The notes beneath the pieces are model-generated. The model saw nothing but the letters and a program-made list of their open reading frames with translations. It was not told the origin of the DNA and searched no databases. Below are positions 47,081-53,566 of a DNA stretch of 55,067 nucleotides, in pieces. Made by a program: the position numbers and the translations under genes. This stretch comes from Alphaproteobacteria bacterium (GTDB lineage Bacteria > Pseudomonadota > Alphaproteobacteria > Micavibrionales > Micavibrionaceae), in contig JAKLKY010000009.1 of the NCBI GenBank assembly GCA_023150415.1, forward strand, positions 1-55,067, given 5' to 3'. Position 1 is the first letter of the stretch. Each line of letters opens with the position of its first letter.

Positions 47081-47443
47081 ATGAGAACCAAATCTCTCTG
47101 GATTCACGTTCTTCTTTTGCTTGCCCTGGTCAGTGCCGGGGTATCCCCTGCCTGTGAGACACGCGCAGCACCGTATGACCTGATTGAAATTTGCGGCGCG
47201 ATGGGCATCAAGACCATCGCCGTTCCATCCACTGAAAAGAACCCAACCAGCCCGTCGCATAAAACCGATCATGATTGCGGCTTCTGCTTCGCAGCCACGC
47301 CATCGGCGCACACGCCCGATGTCGCAGTGTTACATGTATTTGACGTCTCGCGTTTACCTCTTCTTGCTTCGCCCGCGCACTTAAAATTTAGCGCTCGCCA
47401 CACCGCACACGCGCCGCGTGGTCCGCCAGCCTTCGTCTCTTAA
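47081..47443 (+). CDS. DUF2946-type secreted protein
   Basis: This 120-residue protein has a signal peptide (W-I-H-V-L-L-L-L-A-L-V), then an H-x-C-x-F-C pattern (D-H-D-C-G-F-C-F-A) and the terminal A-P-R-G-P-P-A, all typical of DUF2946. Members are often found beside copper-handling genes and have Cys/His that could bind metal. It starts 20 bases after rimO. The next genes include a SCO1-type copper protein, so a shared copper-related role is likely but inferred. Confidence 0.7.
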   Translation: MRTKSLWIHVLLLLALVSAGVSPACETRAAPYDLIEICGAMGIKTIAVPSTEKNPTSPSHKTDHDCGFCFAATPSAHTPDVAVLHVFDVSRLPLLASPAHLKFSARHTAHAPRGPPAFVS

Positions 47444-47492
47444 ACAAAAGACGACGATCTTTAAATTCATTCCATTTTGAGAAGGACAAACC

Positions 47493-48008
47493 ATGGACAC
47501 GCTCAGCAAGGCGTTCAACGCCGTTGCAAATTTTATCTTCAACAAACACACGCTGGTTCATCTGGCAATTATGGCCGTACTAATGACCTTTCCCATGATT
47601 GCCGCCGCAGTTCCGGCCGGTGCGGCCACGCTCGGCGATCTAGCCGTGCATACGGGTAGCATGTACAGCAATATGGCTGTGGAGGGGCTTAAAAATCTGC
47701 CCGTCGGTGCAGACATCATCGCCAACACGCTGCAGGGAAATTTTGCAGCAAATACCACAGCGATGGCGTCTTCCCACACGATTCATTACGGCGGGACTTC
47801 CCTGCTGCATACTACGACGGCAAGCGCTGGCGATCTGGCTGTTCATGGCGCAACAGCACTGTCCGATGCGGCATTAAACCCCACAATGCAAGCAGTCTTC
47901 AACGGTTTCAGCGCCGCGCAGCAAGGCGATATCATTGCCAAGGCCGTAAATTTGAAGATGACGCTGGCCGAGTATCTGCGCGGCTATTGCCTGACCCCCA
48001 CACCCTAA
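47493..48008 (+). CDS. Hypothetical Ala-rich membrane/secreted protein
   Basis: This 171-residue protein is not recognised. An N-terminal stretch (N-K-H-T-L-V-H-L-A-I-M-A-V-L-M-T) forms a signal anchor or signal peptide. The rest is rich in Ala, Thr, His and Met with a repeated pattern (A-G-D-L-A-V-H, L-G-D-L-A-V-H). Repeated His/Met could bind copper, which would fit the DUF2946 and SCO1 neighbours, but no known copper motif is exact. A good Shine-Dalgarno (AGAAGGA) precedes the ATG, and the SCO1 gene follows after 10 bases. Confidence 0.65.
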   Translation: MDTLSKAFNAVANFIFNKHTLVHLAIMAVLMTFPMIAAAVPAGAATLGDLAVHTGSMYSNMAVEGLKNLPVGADIIANTLQGNFAANTTAMASSHTIHYGGTSLLHTTTASAGDLAVHGATALSDAALNPTMQAVFNGFSAAQQGDIIAKAVNLKMTLAEYLRGYCLTPTP

Positions 48009-48018
48009 GGAGAACACC

Positions 48019-48594
48019 ATGAAGCGACGATCATTCCTGGCACTGTCATTTCTGAGTGCTGTGACAGCCCTTTCCGGTTGCGATGATTCCAACCGACCGC
48101 CCCAAGGCTTGATAAACCATTATGGTGAAAAGGTATCCGGCCCTACCATCAAAAGCGAGGGGTACACGCTTCTGTTCTTTGGGTTTACAAGCTGCCCACT
48201 GATTTGCCCCAGCGGCCTAAGCGACATCAATCGTGTTATGAGCAAACTTTCGCCGGAAATCGCAGCACAGATTACGCCTGTCTTTTTATCGGTTGATCCC
48301 GTGCATGATACGTCTGAAACCCTAGCTGCCTTTATCCAAAGATTCGACAGGCGCATAATTGGCATCACCGGTGACAGGGCCTCGATCGACGCCGTGGTCA
48401 AATATTACAATGCCGATTACAGCTTAAACCCGGACGGTACGGTTCTGAGCCATAGTTCATTTACGGTGCTGCTCGATCCTAAGGGCGCTGTTCTCAAAAC
48501 CTTTGCGTTTGGCTTTCTACCCGATGAAACAGCGCAAGCCATAACAGCCATCATCCATCAGCAATCCAGCCTCCGCCGGCCTGGCCTCGGATAA
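48019..48594 (+). CDS. SCO1/SenC-type copper chaperone lipoprotein
   Basis: SCO1 proteins deliver copper to the CuA site of cytochrome oxidase or act as thiol reductants. The 191-residue protein has a lipobox-like signal (A-V-T-A-L-S-G-C, Cys21), the copper ligands C-P-L-I-C (59-63), the conserved D-P-V-H-D (93-97), and the distal His in L-S-H-S-S-F (145), all in a thioredoxin fold. An AAGGAGA Shine-Dalgarno precedes the ATG. It likely forms a three-gene transcript with the DUF2946 and Ala-rich genes. Confidence 0.92.
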   Translation: MKRRSFLALSFLSAVTALSGCDDSNRPPQGLINHYGEKVSGPTIKSEGYTLLFFGFTSCPLICPSGLSDINRVMSKLSPEIAAQITPVFLSVDPVHDTSETLAAFIQRFDRRIIGITGDRASIDAVVKYYNADYSLNPDGTVLSHSSFTVLLDPKGAVLKTFAFGFLPDETAQAITAIIHQQSSLRRPGLG

Positions 48595-48596
48595 GC

Positions 48597-49127
48597 TTAC
48601 ATTTCTGAAGTACGCCTGCGGCGTACATATACATACAGTGCACCTTCGCCACCGTCCTTTGGCCGTGCTGCCGTAACGGAGAGAACTGTTTTGGCCAACG
48701 GTGCCTCTTCCAGCCATTGCGGCACCATACGGCGCAGAACACCTTTTCCCTCAATGCCGCCTTTACCTGTGATCACCAGCACGCAGCGATGTCCAGCTCT
48801 GTAGGCATGCAGAATGAACTGGCGCAGGCGCTCATGCGCTTGCGCTTGTGTCAGACCATGAAGGTCCAGCCGCGCATCAATCGCCATTTGCCCGCGCTTT
48901 AACTTTTGCGCCGTGCGGCGATCCACGCCCCCGCGCGGCCGGGGATCGGTTTTGGGCGCTATGGGTGTCGACAAAAGGAATTCACCGGCCTTTTTGCGGG
49001 CTTTTGGTTTCGAAGCGGGCGCAGCTACAGGGGTTGCTTTTTTGCGTCCTGCCATTGGTTTTACCCCTTTTGTGGCAAGATCCCAAATTTTATTTTCTGT
49101 AATATCGCTATCTGATGATTTTTTCAT
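48597..49127 (-). CDS. Smr/MutS2-domain protein
   Basis: This 176-residue protein has a basic, Ala/Lys-rich N-terminus followed by an Smr domain (about 85-172) with L-D-L-H-G-L-T-Q-A-Q-A-H, V-L-V-I-T-G-K-G and G-V-L-R-R-M-V-P-Q-W-L. Smr domains nick DNA or RNA; stand-alone bacterial forms are linked to stalled-ribosome or recombination functions. The ATG at 49127 (M-K-K-S-S-D-S) gives the usual length of alphaproteobacterial Smr proteins; an upstream codon at 49172 is unlikely. It converges with the SCO1 gene, with two bases between. Confidence 0.9.
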   Translation of the reverse strand: MKKSSDSDITENKIWDLATKGVKPMAGRKKATPVAAPASKPKARKKAGEFLLSTPIAPKTDPRPRGGVDRRTAQKLKRGQMAIDARLDLHGLTQAQAHERLRQFILHAYRAGHRCVLVITGKGGIEGKGVLRRMVPQWLEEAPLAKTVLSVTAARPKDGGEGALYVYVRRRRTSEM

Positions 49128-49234
49128 AGCCAAACTCGAACAAATAGTATAAATGGCACTACATTTGCACAAAAGATATTTGTAAAGAGTGCGTTCAATG
49201 AACGCACGGAGAAAGTGACATAGGCGATATTGCC

Positions 49235-49789
49235 ATGTTTGGATTATTTACAACGCCACTAACACCGACTTCTTCTGCGCAGGGCCGTGAGACCGAACGG
49301 ACCGAAGGCCGTTTTATGCTTCGTCGCAAAGACCCCGACGGCCGTCGTGGCAAGCTGCCCCATTTTTCGATCCGCGATCATGAGGATGAGGGCACATATG
49401 TTAGCATCGCTTCGCTTCAGATGTTTATCGAGCATTTTCTCAATGAACATGATCAAGCAGATAATAGTAAGGCTCGTGAAGATATAGGACCGGGCGACCG
49501 GTATGTTGATACCGCCCAGACCAGCGTTTTCCATGGTGTGAACAATGCAGCCACCCAAGCCTATCAGCGCGCTTCGCAAACCGCCAAGCAAAGCTTCCAC
49601 GGTTTTACGCGCCGTGTTCCTGCCCGCGATCTTGAAATTGCCCGTGAAGTGCAAATCCTTCTTTTATCGCTGGCGGCCCATGGCATGGAGCATTTATTCA
49701 TCTCCCGCGGCGAGGCCTTTCTGGATTCCTTGCTCCATGCGGCGCAAGCAGCAAAGCATGCGCTTGAACAGAGCCAGTCTCTCACCTAA
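49235..49789 (+). CDS. Hypothetical protein
   Basis: This 184-residue soluble protein is not recognised. A charged N-terminal half (R-R-K-D-P-D-G-R-R-G-K-L-P-H) leads to I-A-S-L-Q-M-F-I-E-H-F-L-N-E-H. The second half is helical and amphipathic (Y-Q-R-A-S-Q-T-A-K-Q-S-F-H-G-F, L-L-S-L-A-A-H-G-M-E-H-L-F). No signal peptide or membrane helix is seen. A GGAG lies too far upstream to be an ideal Shine-Dalgarno, so the exact start is uncertain. It ends just before the convergent DUF6489-type gene. Confidence 0.65.
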   Translation: MFGLFTTPLTPTSSAQGRETERTEGRFMLRRKDPDGRRGKLPHFSIRDHEDEGTYVSIASLQMFIEHFLNEHDQADNSKAREDIGPGDRYVDTAQTSVFHGVNNAATQAYQRASQTAKQSFHGFTRRVPARDLEIAREVQILLLSLAAHGMEHLFISRGEAFLDSLLHAAQAAKHALEQSQSLT

Positions 49790-49793
49790 AGCT

Positions 49794-50072
49794 TTATTTG
49801 CGCCGCGTAGCGGCAGGCTTCGCAGGAGAAGCCTGCTCTTCAGGGGTTAGACCCATCTGTTCCCAGAACATTTTTTGCACCTGCCCCCAGCCTTCAATCG
49901 TGGCTGGCAGCCATGTTTTAAGCATCGTCTCCGGCTCCAGATTGCGAATATTGTCACGCAAACGCTCCTCCAGTTCGGCCATCAAAACTTCTTGCATGGG
50001 CGCCACATCGGGCAGACCCAGAAAGGCGCGGGCTTCTTCAGGTGTGCAATCAATATTGAAGGTCACTTTCAT
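49794..50072 (-). CDS. DUF6489-type small protein
   Basis: This 92-residue protein starts K-V-T-F-N-I-D-C-T-P-E-E-A-R-A-F-L-G-L-P-D-V, the characteristic opening of a small family I know mainly from alphaproteobacteria, of unknown function. A W-x-x-x-x-E-G-W-G-Q-V-Q-K-M-F segment and a basic tail follow. The ATG at 50072 with AAGGA upstream fits the family; a longer frame to 50153 would overlap yggS. It is divergent from yggS. Confidence 0.8.
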   Translation of the reverse strand: MKVTFNIDCTPEEARAFLGLPDVAPMQEVLMAELEERLRDNIRNLEPETMLKTWLPATIEGWGQVQKMFWEQMGLTPEEQASPAKPAATRRK

Positions 50073-50138
50073 GATTTTATCCTTTGCTGAAACGAACCCC
50101 TTTGTAACATAAAGCTTCCCTATGATAAAAGCAGGGAG

Positions 50139-50698
50139 ATGACCATTGCCCAAAATCTTGACGCTTTACAAAAAAATCTGCAGCGTGCGCCGCAACCCGT
50201 GACGCTGGTGGCCGTCAGTAAACAACAACCACTAGAAAAAATTCACGAAGCCCTGGCATACGGCCAGCGGATCTTTGGTGAAAACCGTGTGCAGGAGGCG
50301 CGGGCCCGCTGGCAAGATCTAAGGCCCGATTATCCTGATTTACAACTTCATCTCATTGGTCCCCTGCAAACCAACAAAGTGCATGAGGCTGTAGAATTAT
50401 TCGATGTGATCGAAACCGTGGATCGCGAAAAGCTGGCGCGCGCACTGGCTGATGAGATGAAGCGCCAAGGCCGCACGCTGTCCTGTTTCATTCAGGTTAA
50501 TACAGGTGCCGAGCCGCAAAAATCAGGCGTCGCACCTGAGAATCACCAGCACTGCATTTTTCGCTTCTTAAGAAACTGGCTGGTCGGTATCAATTGCCCT
50601 GTTTGAGCATGGGTATGAGTGGTGATTACGAAGCCGCGCTCGCTCTCGGTGCCACACATATCCGCTTGGGCACAGCGGTGTTTGGGGAGCGGGCGTGA
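50139..50698 (+). pseudogene. yggS: PLP homeostasis protein YggS with internal deletion
   Basis: YggS-type proteins bind PLP and buffer its level. The first frame (50139 to about 50545) has L-V-A-V-S-K-Q-Q-P (PLP Lys), F-G-E-N-R-V-Q-E, H-L-I-G-P-L-Q-T-N-K and V-N-T-G-A-E-P-Q-K-S-G-V. The expected C-terminus, P-A-L-H-F-S-L-L-K-K-L-A, C-L-S-M-G-M-S-G-D-Y-E and G-T-A-V-F-G-E-R-A, lies in another frame and stops at 50698. Roughly 30 residues with the G-L-M-x-I-P motif are missing near 50540-50555. The sequenced frame ends early at 50606. The gene is probably non-functional unless this is an assembly error. Confidence 0.88.
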
Positions 50699-50728
50699 AA
50701 GCTTCCTTCGTTGCGCTCTAAAAAAGAA

Positions 50729-50804
<76 letters not shown>

Positions 50805-50858
50805 GTAGGCCCTTCATAATGCAGATTGATGTTAGGAGCAAGATTAAGAGAAAAAAGA

Positions 50859-50883
50859 CCCTCTCCCATAAAATGGGAGAGGG
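50859..50883 (-). terminator. Hairpin CCCTCTCCCAT...ATGGGAGAGGG with T-run on minus strand
   Basis: An 11-bp perfect stem is followed, on the minus strand, by TCTTTTTT, so it can end minus-strand transcription just upstream of the tRNA. The core CCCTCTCCC/GGGAGAGGG is the same as in the terminator at 14014-14043, which may mean a dispersed repeat. The rest of the 290-base gap (50805-51095) holds the promoter and inverted repeat described next. Confidence 0.6.
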
Positions 50884-51032
50884 GGAAGTTACCCTGTTCC
50901 TGCGGGAGCGCCACCACGCCATTTTTGCGTGTGTGGGAAGAAACGGTCATGGCGACGCGCCCACAGGAAAAGGTTAATTTTTCTCGCTTTTTCTCTTACA
51001 GTGAGAAATTACTAACATAGTTATTTTTACAC

Positions 51033-51087
51033 TGCAAGCTATTTTTCGTATTTTCTTCTTGCAATAGAATATGCGAACATTTATAAA
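51033..51087 (+). promoter_or_regulatory. Promoter and inverted repeat before the XRE regulator
   Basis: TTGCAA (51059-51064), 17 bases, then TATAAA (51082-51087) form a strong sigma-70-type promoter. The predicted start of transcription falls about at the ATG (51096), so the mRNA would be leaderless or nearly so. An inverted repeat TGCAAG (51033-51038) and CTTGCA (51058-51063) overlaps the -35 box and could be the regulator's own operator. Confidence 0.6.
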
Positions 51088-51095
51088 CTATACCT

Positions 51096-51752
51096 ATGAT
51101 TACATCCCTGCAGGCCTTACTCGCACGGACCATGACCGGCCTCTCCCAGCAGGAGGTTTCTGGCCTTTTGGGCTGGGCGCATCAGACACTGTCCAAAATC
51201 GAAAATGGCGATGTGAACCCGCCGGCCTCTCGCCTGAAGGCACTACAAGATTTTTATGAAAGCCGCGGGGTGGAGTTCCTGGAGGGGGAGGGGGTAAGAA
51301 AACGTCAAATTTATGTGAATCAATATAGCGGCGCAGAAGGATTTCGAGCCTTCATGGATGATGTCTATGAAACAGCCAAAGAATATGGCGGCGACATTTG
51401 CCTTTTTAATTCCAAACCGAGCATGTGGCATGAATGGCTGGGTAAAGAATGGTATGAAATGCATGCCAAAAGAATGAAAAGACTTGGCACTAAAATTAAA
51501 GTGAAAATAACAGTCCAAGAAGGGGAAGACTTTTTTATTCTCGATTCAGCAGAACATCGCTGGTTTTCCAAAGATATGTGGAAAGAAAAAATTTTCTATG
51601 CCTATGGACCTAAATTAGGTTTCCTCGATTTCAGCGATAATAACGTCCACATCATGGTGCTTAGTCAGCGCGAATTTGCCGACAGTTTTCGCGTTCTTTT
51701 CGACGTTGCATGGGAACACGTTGCCAAAATTCCAAGCCTAAAAGGCCAATAA
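51096..51752 (+). CDS. XRE-type regulator with TrmB/PLD-like sensor domain
   Basis: This 218-residue protein has an N-terminal helix-turn-helix of the XRE type (L-S-Q-Q-E-V-S-G-L-L-G-W-A-H-Q-T-L-S-K-I-E-N-G, 15-37). A C-terminal alpha/beta domain (about 72-210) has G-F-R-A-F-M-D-D-V-Y and L-G-K-E-W-Y-E-M-H, a late strand V-H-I-M-V-L-S-Q-R, and a closing F-R-V-L-F-D-V-A-W-E. The pattern resembles the phospholipase-D-like effector domain of TrmB-type regulators, which lack catalytic HKD motifs; that match is by eye. It is AT-rich relative to its neighbours and ends three bases before an unknown gene. Confidence 0.75.
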   Translation: MITSLQALLARTMTGLSQQEVSGLLGWAHQTLSKIENGDVNPPASRLKALQDFYESRGVEFLEGEGVRKRQIYVNQYSGAEGFRAFMDDVYETAKEYGGDICLFNSKPSMWHEWLGKEWYEMHAKRMKRLGTKIKVKITVQEGEDFFILDSAEHRWFSKDMWKEKIFYAYGPKLGFLDFSDNNVHIMVLSQREFADSFRVLFDVAWEHVAKIPSLKGQ

Positions 51753-51755
51753 GAA

Positions 51756-52709
51756 ATGGCGATGGATATCAACACTGTGCTGGACTATCAGTTTGTCAAA
51801 AGCTTCACACAAAGCGTTTGTGGACCGGACACTGTATGCGTCGAAAGGAAAAATGATCAAGGGACCCTGACAAGCGTCATCGTAAGCAAAGTGGACGAAG
51901 CAAAGAATAATAATCGTACGCTGCGCAGAGTTATTATTCTCCCTCCCCATGGTTATACAGCCAACGCACCAGATTTAACCAATGCTCATGACGAGGTAGA
52001 ACGAGCAACAATCGAGATTAAAGGAGGCGTTCGCCCCGGCAAGAGAGGCTTTAGCAAATTAAAAAATTGCTTGCTTGTAGCTTCTTTTAACAGGGCCGCC
52101 TCTGGCGAAGATGATGTTGTAAGCGCATTGGACACGCCTTATCGCGTCTTTCATGAAAACACACCAGACCTCTTAAGAACATTACATTCTGCCGGAACAG
52201 CCCCCTTTCCAGTTGTTGAACCTGATGGCACGGGATTTTATCACAATATGATCAACCTTACTGATGATTGGTTAGTTCTTGGGCTTGCCAAACAATTGAG
52301 GCTCTCTATGAAAGTCGAGATTGAAGCACTTATAGAGGATCTTCCAGATAAACAAAAAAGAAAACTGCGCAAACTACAACGTGCCGTCGTGAAATATGGC
52401 GATAAATTATTTGAGAACAAGCCAAAGCTTGTAGAAAGTGTTTGTGACATGAGGCCGGAAGAAACGATGCCTGCGCTTGGCGAGATGCTTTATACGCACG
52501 ATACGGGAATGCATGAAGCTTGTACAGTTTTTGCAATCATCCTTAGAATTGGAAAGCAACATCCAGATTTTGTTTGTAACTTTTTATACATATCAGTGTG
52601 TGAACAGAATATTCCTCTTTTCTACGGCGAACAACTGATTGAAAAAATCAGGAGAGCCACAGCCACATCAAAAGATTCATTGCCGAAGCCCGAACAAAAA
52701 ATGGGATAA
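51756..52709 (+). CDS. Hypothetical protein paired with the XRE regulator
   Basis: This 317-residue protein is not recognised. An N-terminal alpha/beta-like part (R-V-I-I-L-P-P-H-G-Y, A-T-I-E-I-K-G-G-V-R-P-G-K-R-G) contains a conserved-looking set of Asp, His and Arg. It is followed by a helical part with D-L-P-D-K-Q-K-R-K-L-R-K-L. There is no signal peptide. It starts three bases after the regulator, is AT-rich like it, and ends at a strong terminator, so the two form a compact unit. Whether it is an enzyme, a toxin or a partner of the regulator is open. Confidence 0.65.
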   Translation: MAMDINTVLDYQFVKSFTQSVCGPDTVCVERKNDQGTLTSVIVSKVDEAKNNNRTLRRVIILPPHGYTANAPDLTNAHDEVERATIEIKGGVRPGKRGFSKLKNCLLVASFNRAASGEDDVVSALDTPYRVFHENTPDLLRTLHSAGTAPFPVVEPDGTGFYHNMINLTDDWLVLGLAKQLRLSMKVEIEALIEDLPDKQKRKLRKLQRAVVKYGDKLFENKPKLVESVCDMRPEETMPALGEMLYTHDTGMHEACTVFAIILRIGKQHPDFVCNFLYISVCEQNIPLFYGEQLIEKIRRATATSKDSLPKPEQKMG

Positions 52710-52710
52710 A

Positions 52711-52738
52711 AAAACCCCGCCCAATCAGGCGGGGTTTT
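52711..52738 (+). terminator. Rho-independent terminator, bidirectional
   Basis: ACCCCGCC-caatca-GGCGGGGT is flanked by A-runs on the left and TTTT on the right, so it can stop transcripts from both the 51756-52709 gene and the convergent small gene at 52762-53031. Confidence 0.92.
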
Positions 52739-52761
52739 GTATTCTTTGAAACGGGTTCGGA

Positions 52762-53031
52762 TTAGTGAACCAGTTTGCCGCCGGCTGTCGTCACAGTCGT
52801 GTCATCGGACAGTGTGTGCGTGCCATCGGGAGCGGGTGTTTCGGTGCCGTCAGCGCCAACAACGAAAACTTCTTCGCCTTTAACATGCACTTTCGTGCCG
52901 TCTTTCAGCGTCAGCTCTTTCACTTCAGCAGCAGCCTCGGCAGCAGCCGGAGCAGCATGTTCTTCAGCGAAAACAGCAACAGGCGCAGCCAAAGCAACAG
53001 CAGCGGCTGCCAGTACAAACAGTTTCTTCAT
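52762..53031 (-). CDS. Small secreted Ala/Thr-rich protein
   Basis: This 89-residue protein has a clear signal peptide (K-K-L-F-V-L-A-A-A-A-V-A-L-A-A-P, cleavage near V-F-A). The mature part is low-complexity (A-A-P-A-A-A-E-A-A-A-E) and then has beta-turn-like D-G-T repeats (L-K-D-G-T-K-V-H-V-K, G-A-D-G-T-E, P-D-G-T-H-T-L, D-D-T-T-V-T). A good Shine-Dalgarno (AAGGAGAAGAAA) precedes the ATG. Function unknown; it is probably a periplasmic or surface protein. Confidence 0.75.
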   Translation of the reverse strand: MKKLFVLAAAAVALAAPVAVFAEEHAAPAAAEAAAEVKELTLKDGTKVHVKGEEVFVVGADGTETPAPDGTHTLSDDTTVTTAGGKLVH

Positions 53032-53157
53032 TTTCTTCTCCTTAAGGTTAAGACATCAGAGGCATCAAATCCCCCGACGTGAATAAATAGCAGGTTTTTC
53101 AAAGGTTAAAAGGGGGGTCAAGCCCTCTGAGAAAAATTTTTTCACAGTTAAAAATTT

Positions 53158-53188
53158 TTGTTTTCTTTGGAGAAAAAACACGTATAAT
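53158..53188 (+). promoter_or_regulatory. Candidate promoter for the decarboxylase leader
   Basis: A TATAAT at 53183-53188 is preceded by TTGTTT at 53158-53163 (19-base spacing, longer than ideal). Transcription would begin near 53195 and give a leader of about 370 nt before the decarboxylase ATG. Confidence 0.45.
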
Positions 53189-53228
53189 AAAAGAACGCAC
53201 GTGTCTCTGGCCCCTCGTTCATCGAGAT

Positions 53229-53258
53229 ATGGTTATGCAACGGCGTAAACATTTTTGA
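53229..53258 (+). CDS. Possible 9-residue upstream ORF in the leader
   Basis: The frame ATG-GTT-ATG...TTT-TGA encodes M-V-M-Q-R-R-K-H-F. It lies near the start of the leader. Short upstream peptides control polyamine genes in other bacteria, but this one is supported only by an ATG and stop and may be chance. Confidence 0.25.
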   Translation: MVMQRRKHF

Positions 53259-53324
53259 ACCGAGGGCGGCCAAGCCTTAAACAAGCGGCAACCAAACTCT
53301 CAGTGCTTTGAAAGGGTTTACGTG

Positions 53325-53453
53325 ATGAAACGTCAAGTTGCTGCTGAATGGGGCCACACGCCCCCTATAGGATCGTTTCTTGTAGGACTGGCCGCTTTCG
53401 GCCAGTGTTCGGCCTTACGTGATTCCGGAACGTCATTGGTGGTTATTCGGTAA
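53325..53453 (+). CDS. Possible 42-residue upstream ORF in the leader
   Basis: An ATG at 53325 with AAAGGG about nine bases upstream opens a 42-codon frame (M-K-R-Q-V-A-A-E-W-G-H-T ... S-L-V-V-I-R) that ends at TAA 53451-53453. It spans two leader hairpins, so translation would melt them. The stop lies just before the hairpin and anti-Shine-Dalgarno mimic, which is where a translation-coupled control would act. It may also be a chance open frame in a structured RNA. Confidence 0.35.
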   Translation: MKRQVAAEWGHTPPIGSFLVGLAAFGQCSALRDSGTSLVVIR

Positions 53454-53566
53454 GGGTTGCGCTCGTCTCCCGTTTGGGAGGTTGCGGGCGCATGCGTTTG
53501 TTCTGTTAAATCAGAATAACGCCTCCTTAACCCTTTAACCCTATGATGTGACTGGATGAAACGATA

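Larger units (their letters stand above)
53195..53566 (+). ncRNA. Structured 5' leader of ornithine decarboxylase, speF-motif candidate
   Basis: The whole 534-base gap before the decarboxylase holds this leader and a promoter. Stems seen by eye include GGGGC/GCCCC (53350-53364), CTGGCCG-cttt-CGGCCAG (53388-53405), CTCCC-gttt-GGGAG (53467-53480) and TTCTG/CAGAA extended by CGTT/AACG (53495-53521). CCTCCTTA (53522-53529) then equals eight bases of the 16S rRNA 3' end, an anti-Shine-Dalgarno mimic. A conserved speF RNA motif is known upstream of ornithine decarboxylase genes in alphaproteobacteria, and position and taxon fit. No covariance search was possible. Confidence 0.55.
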
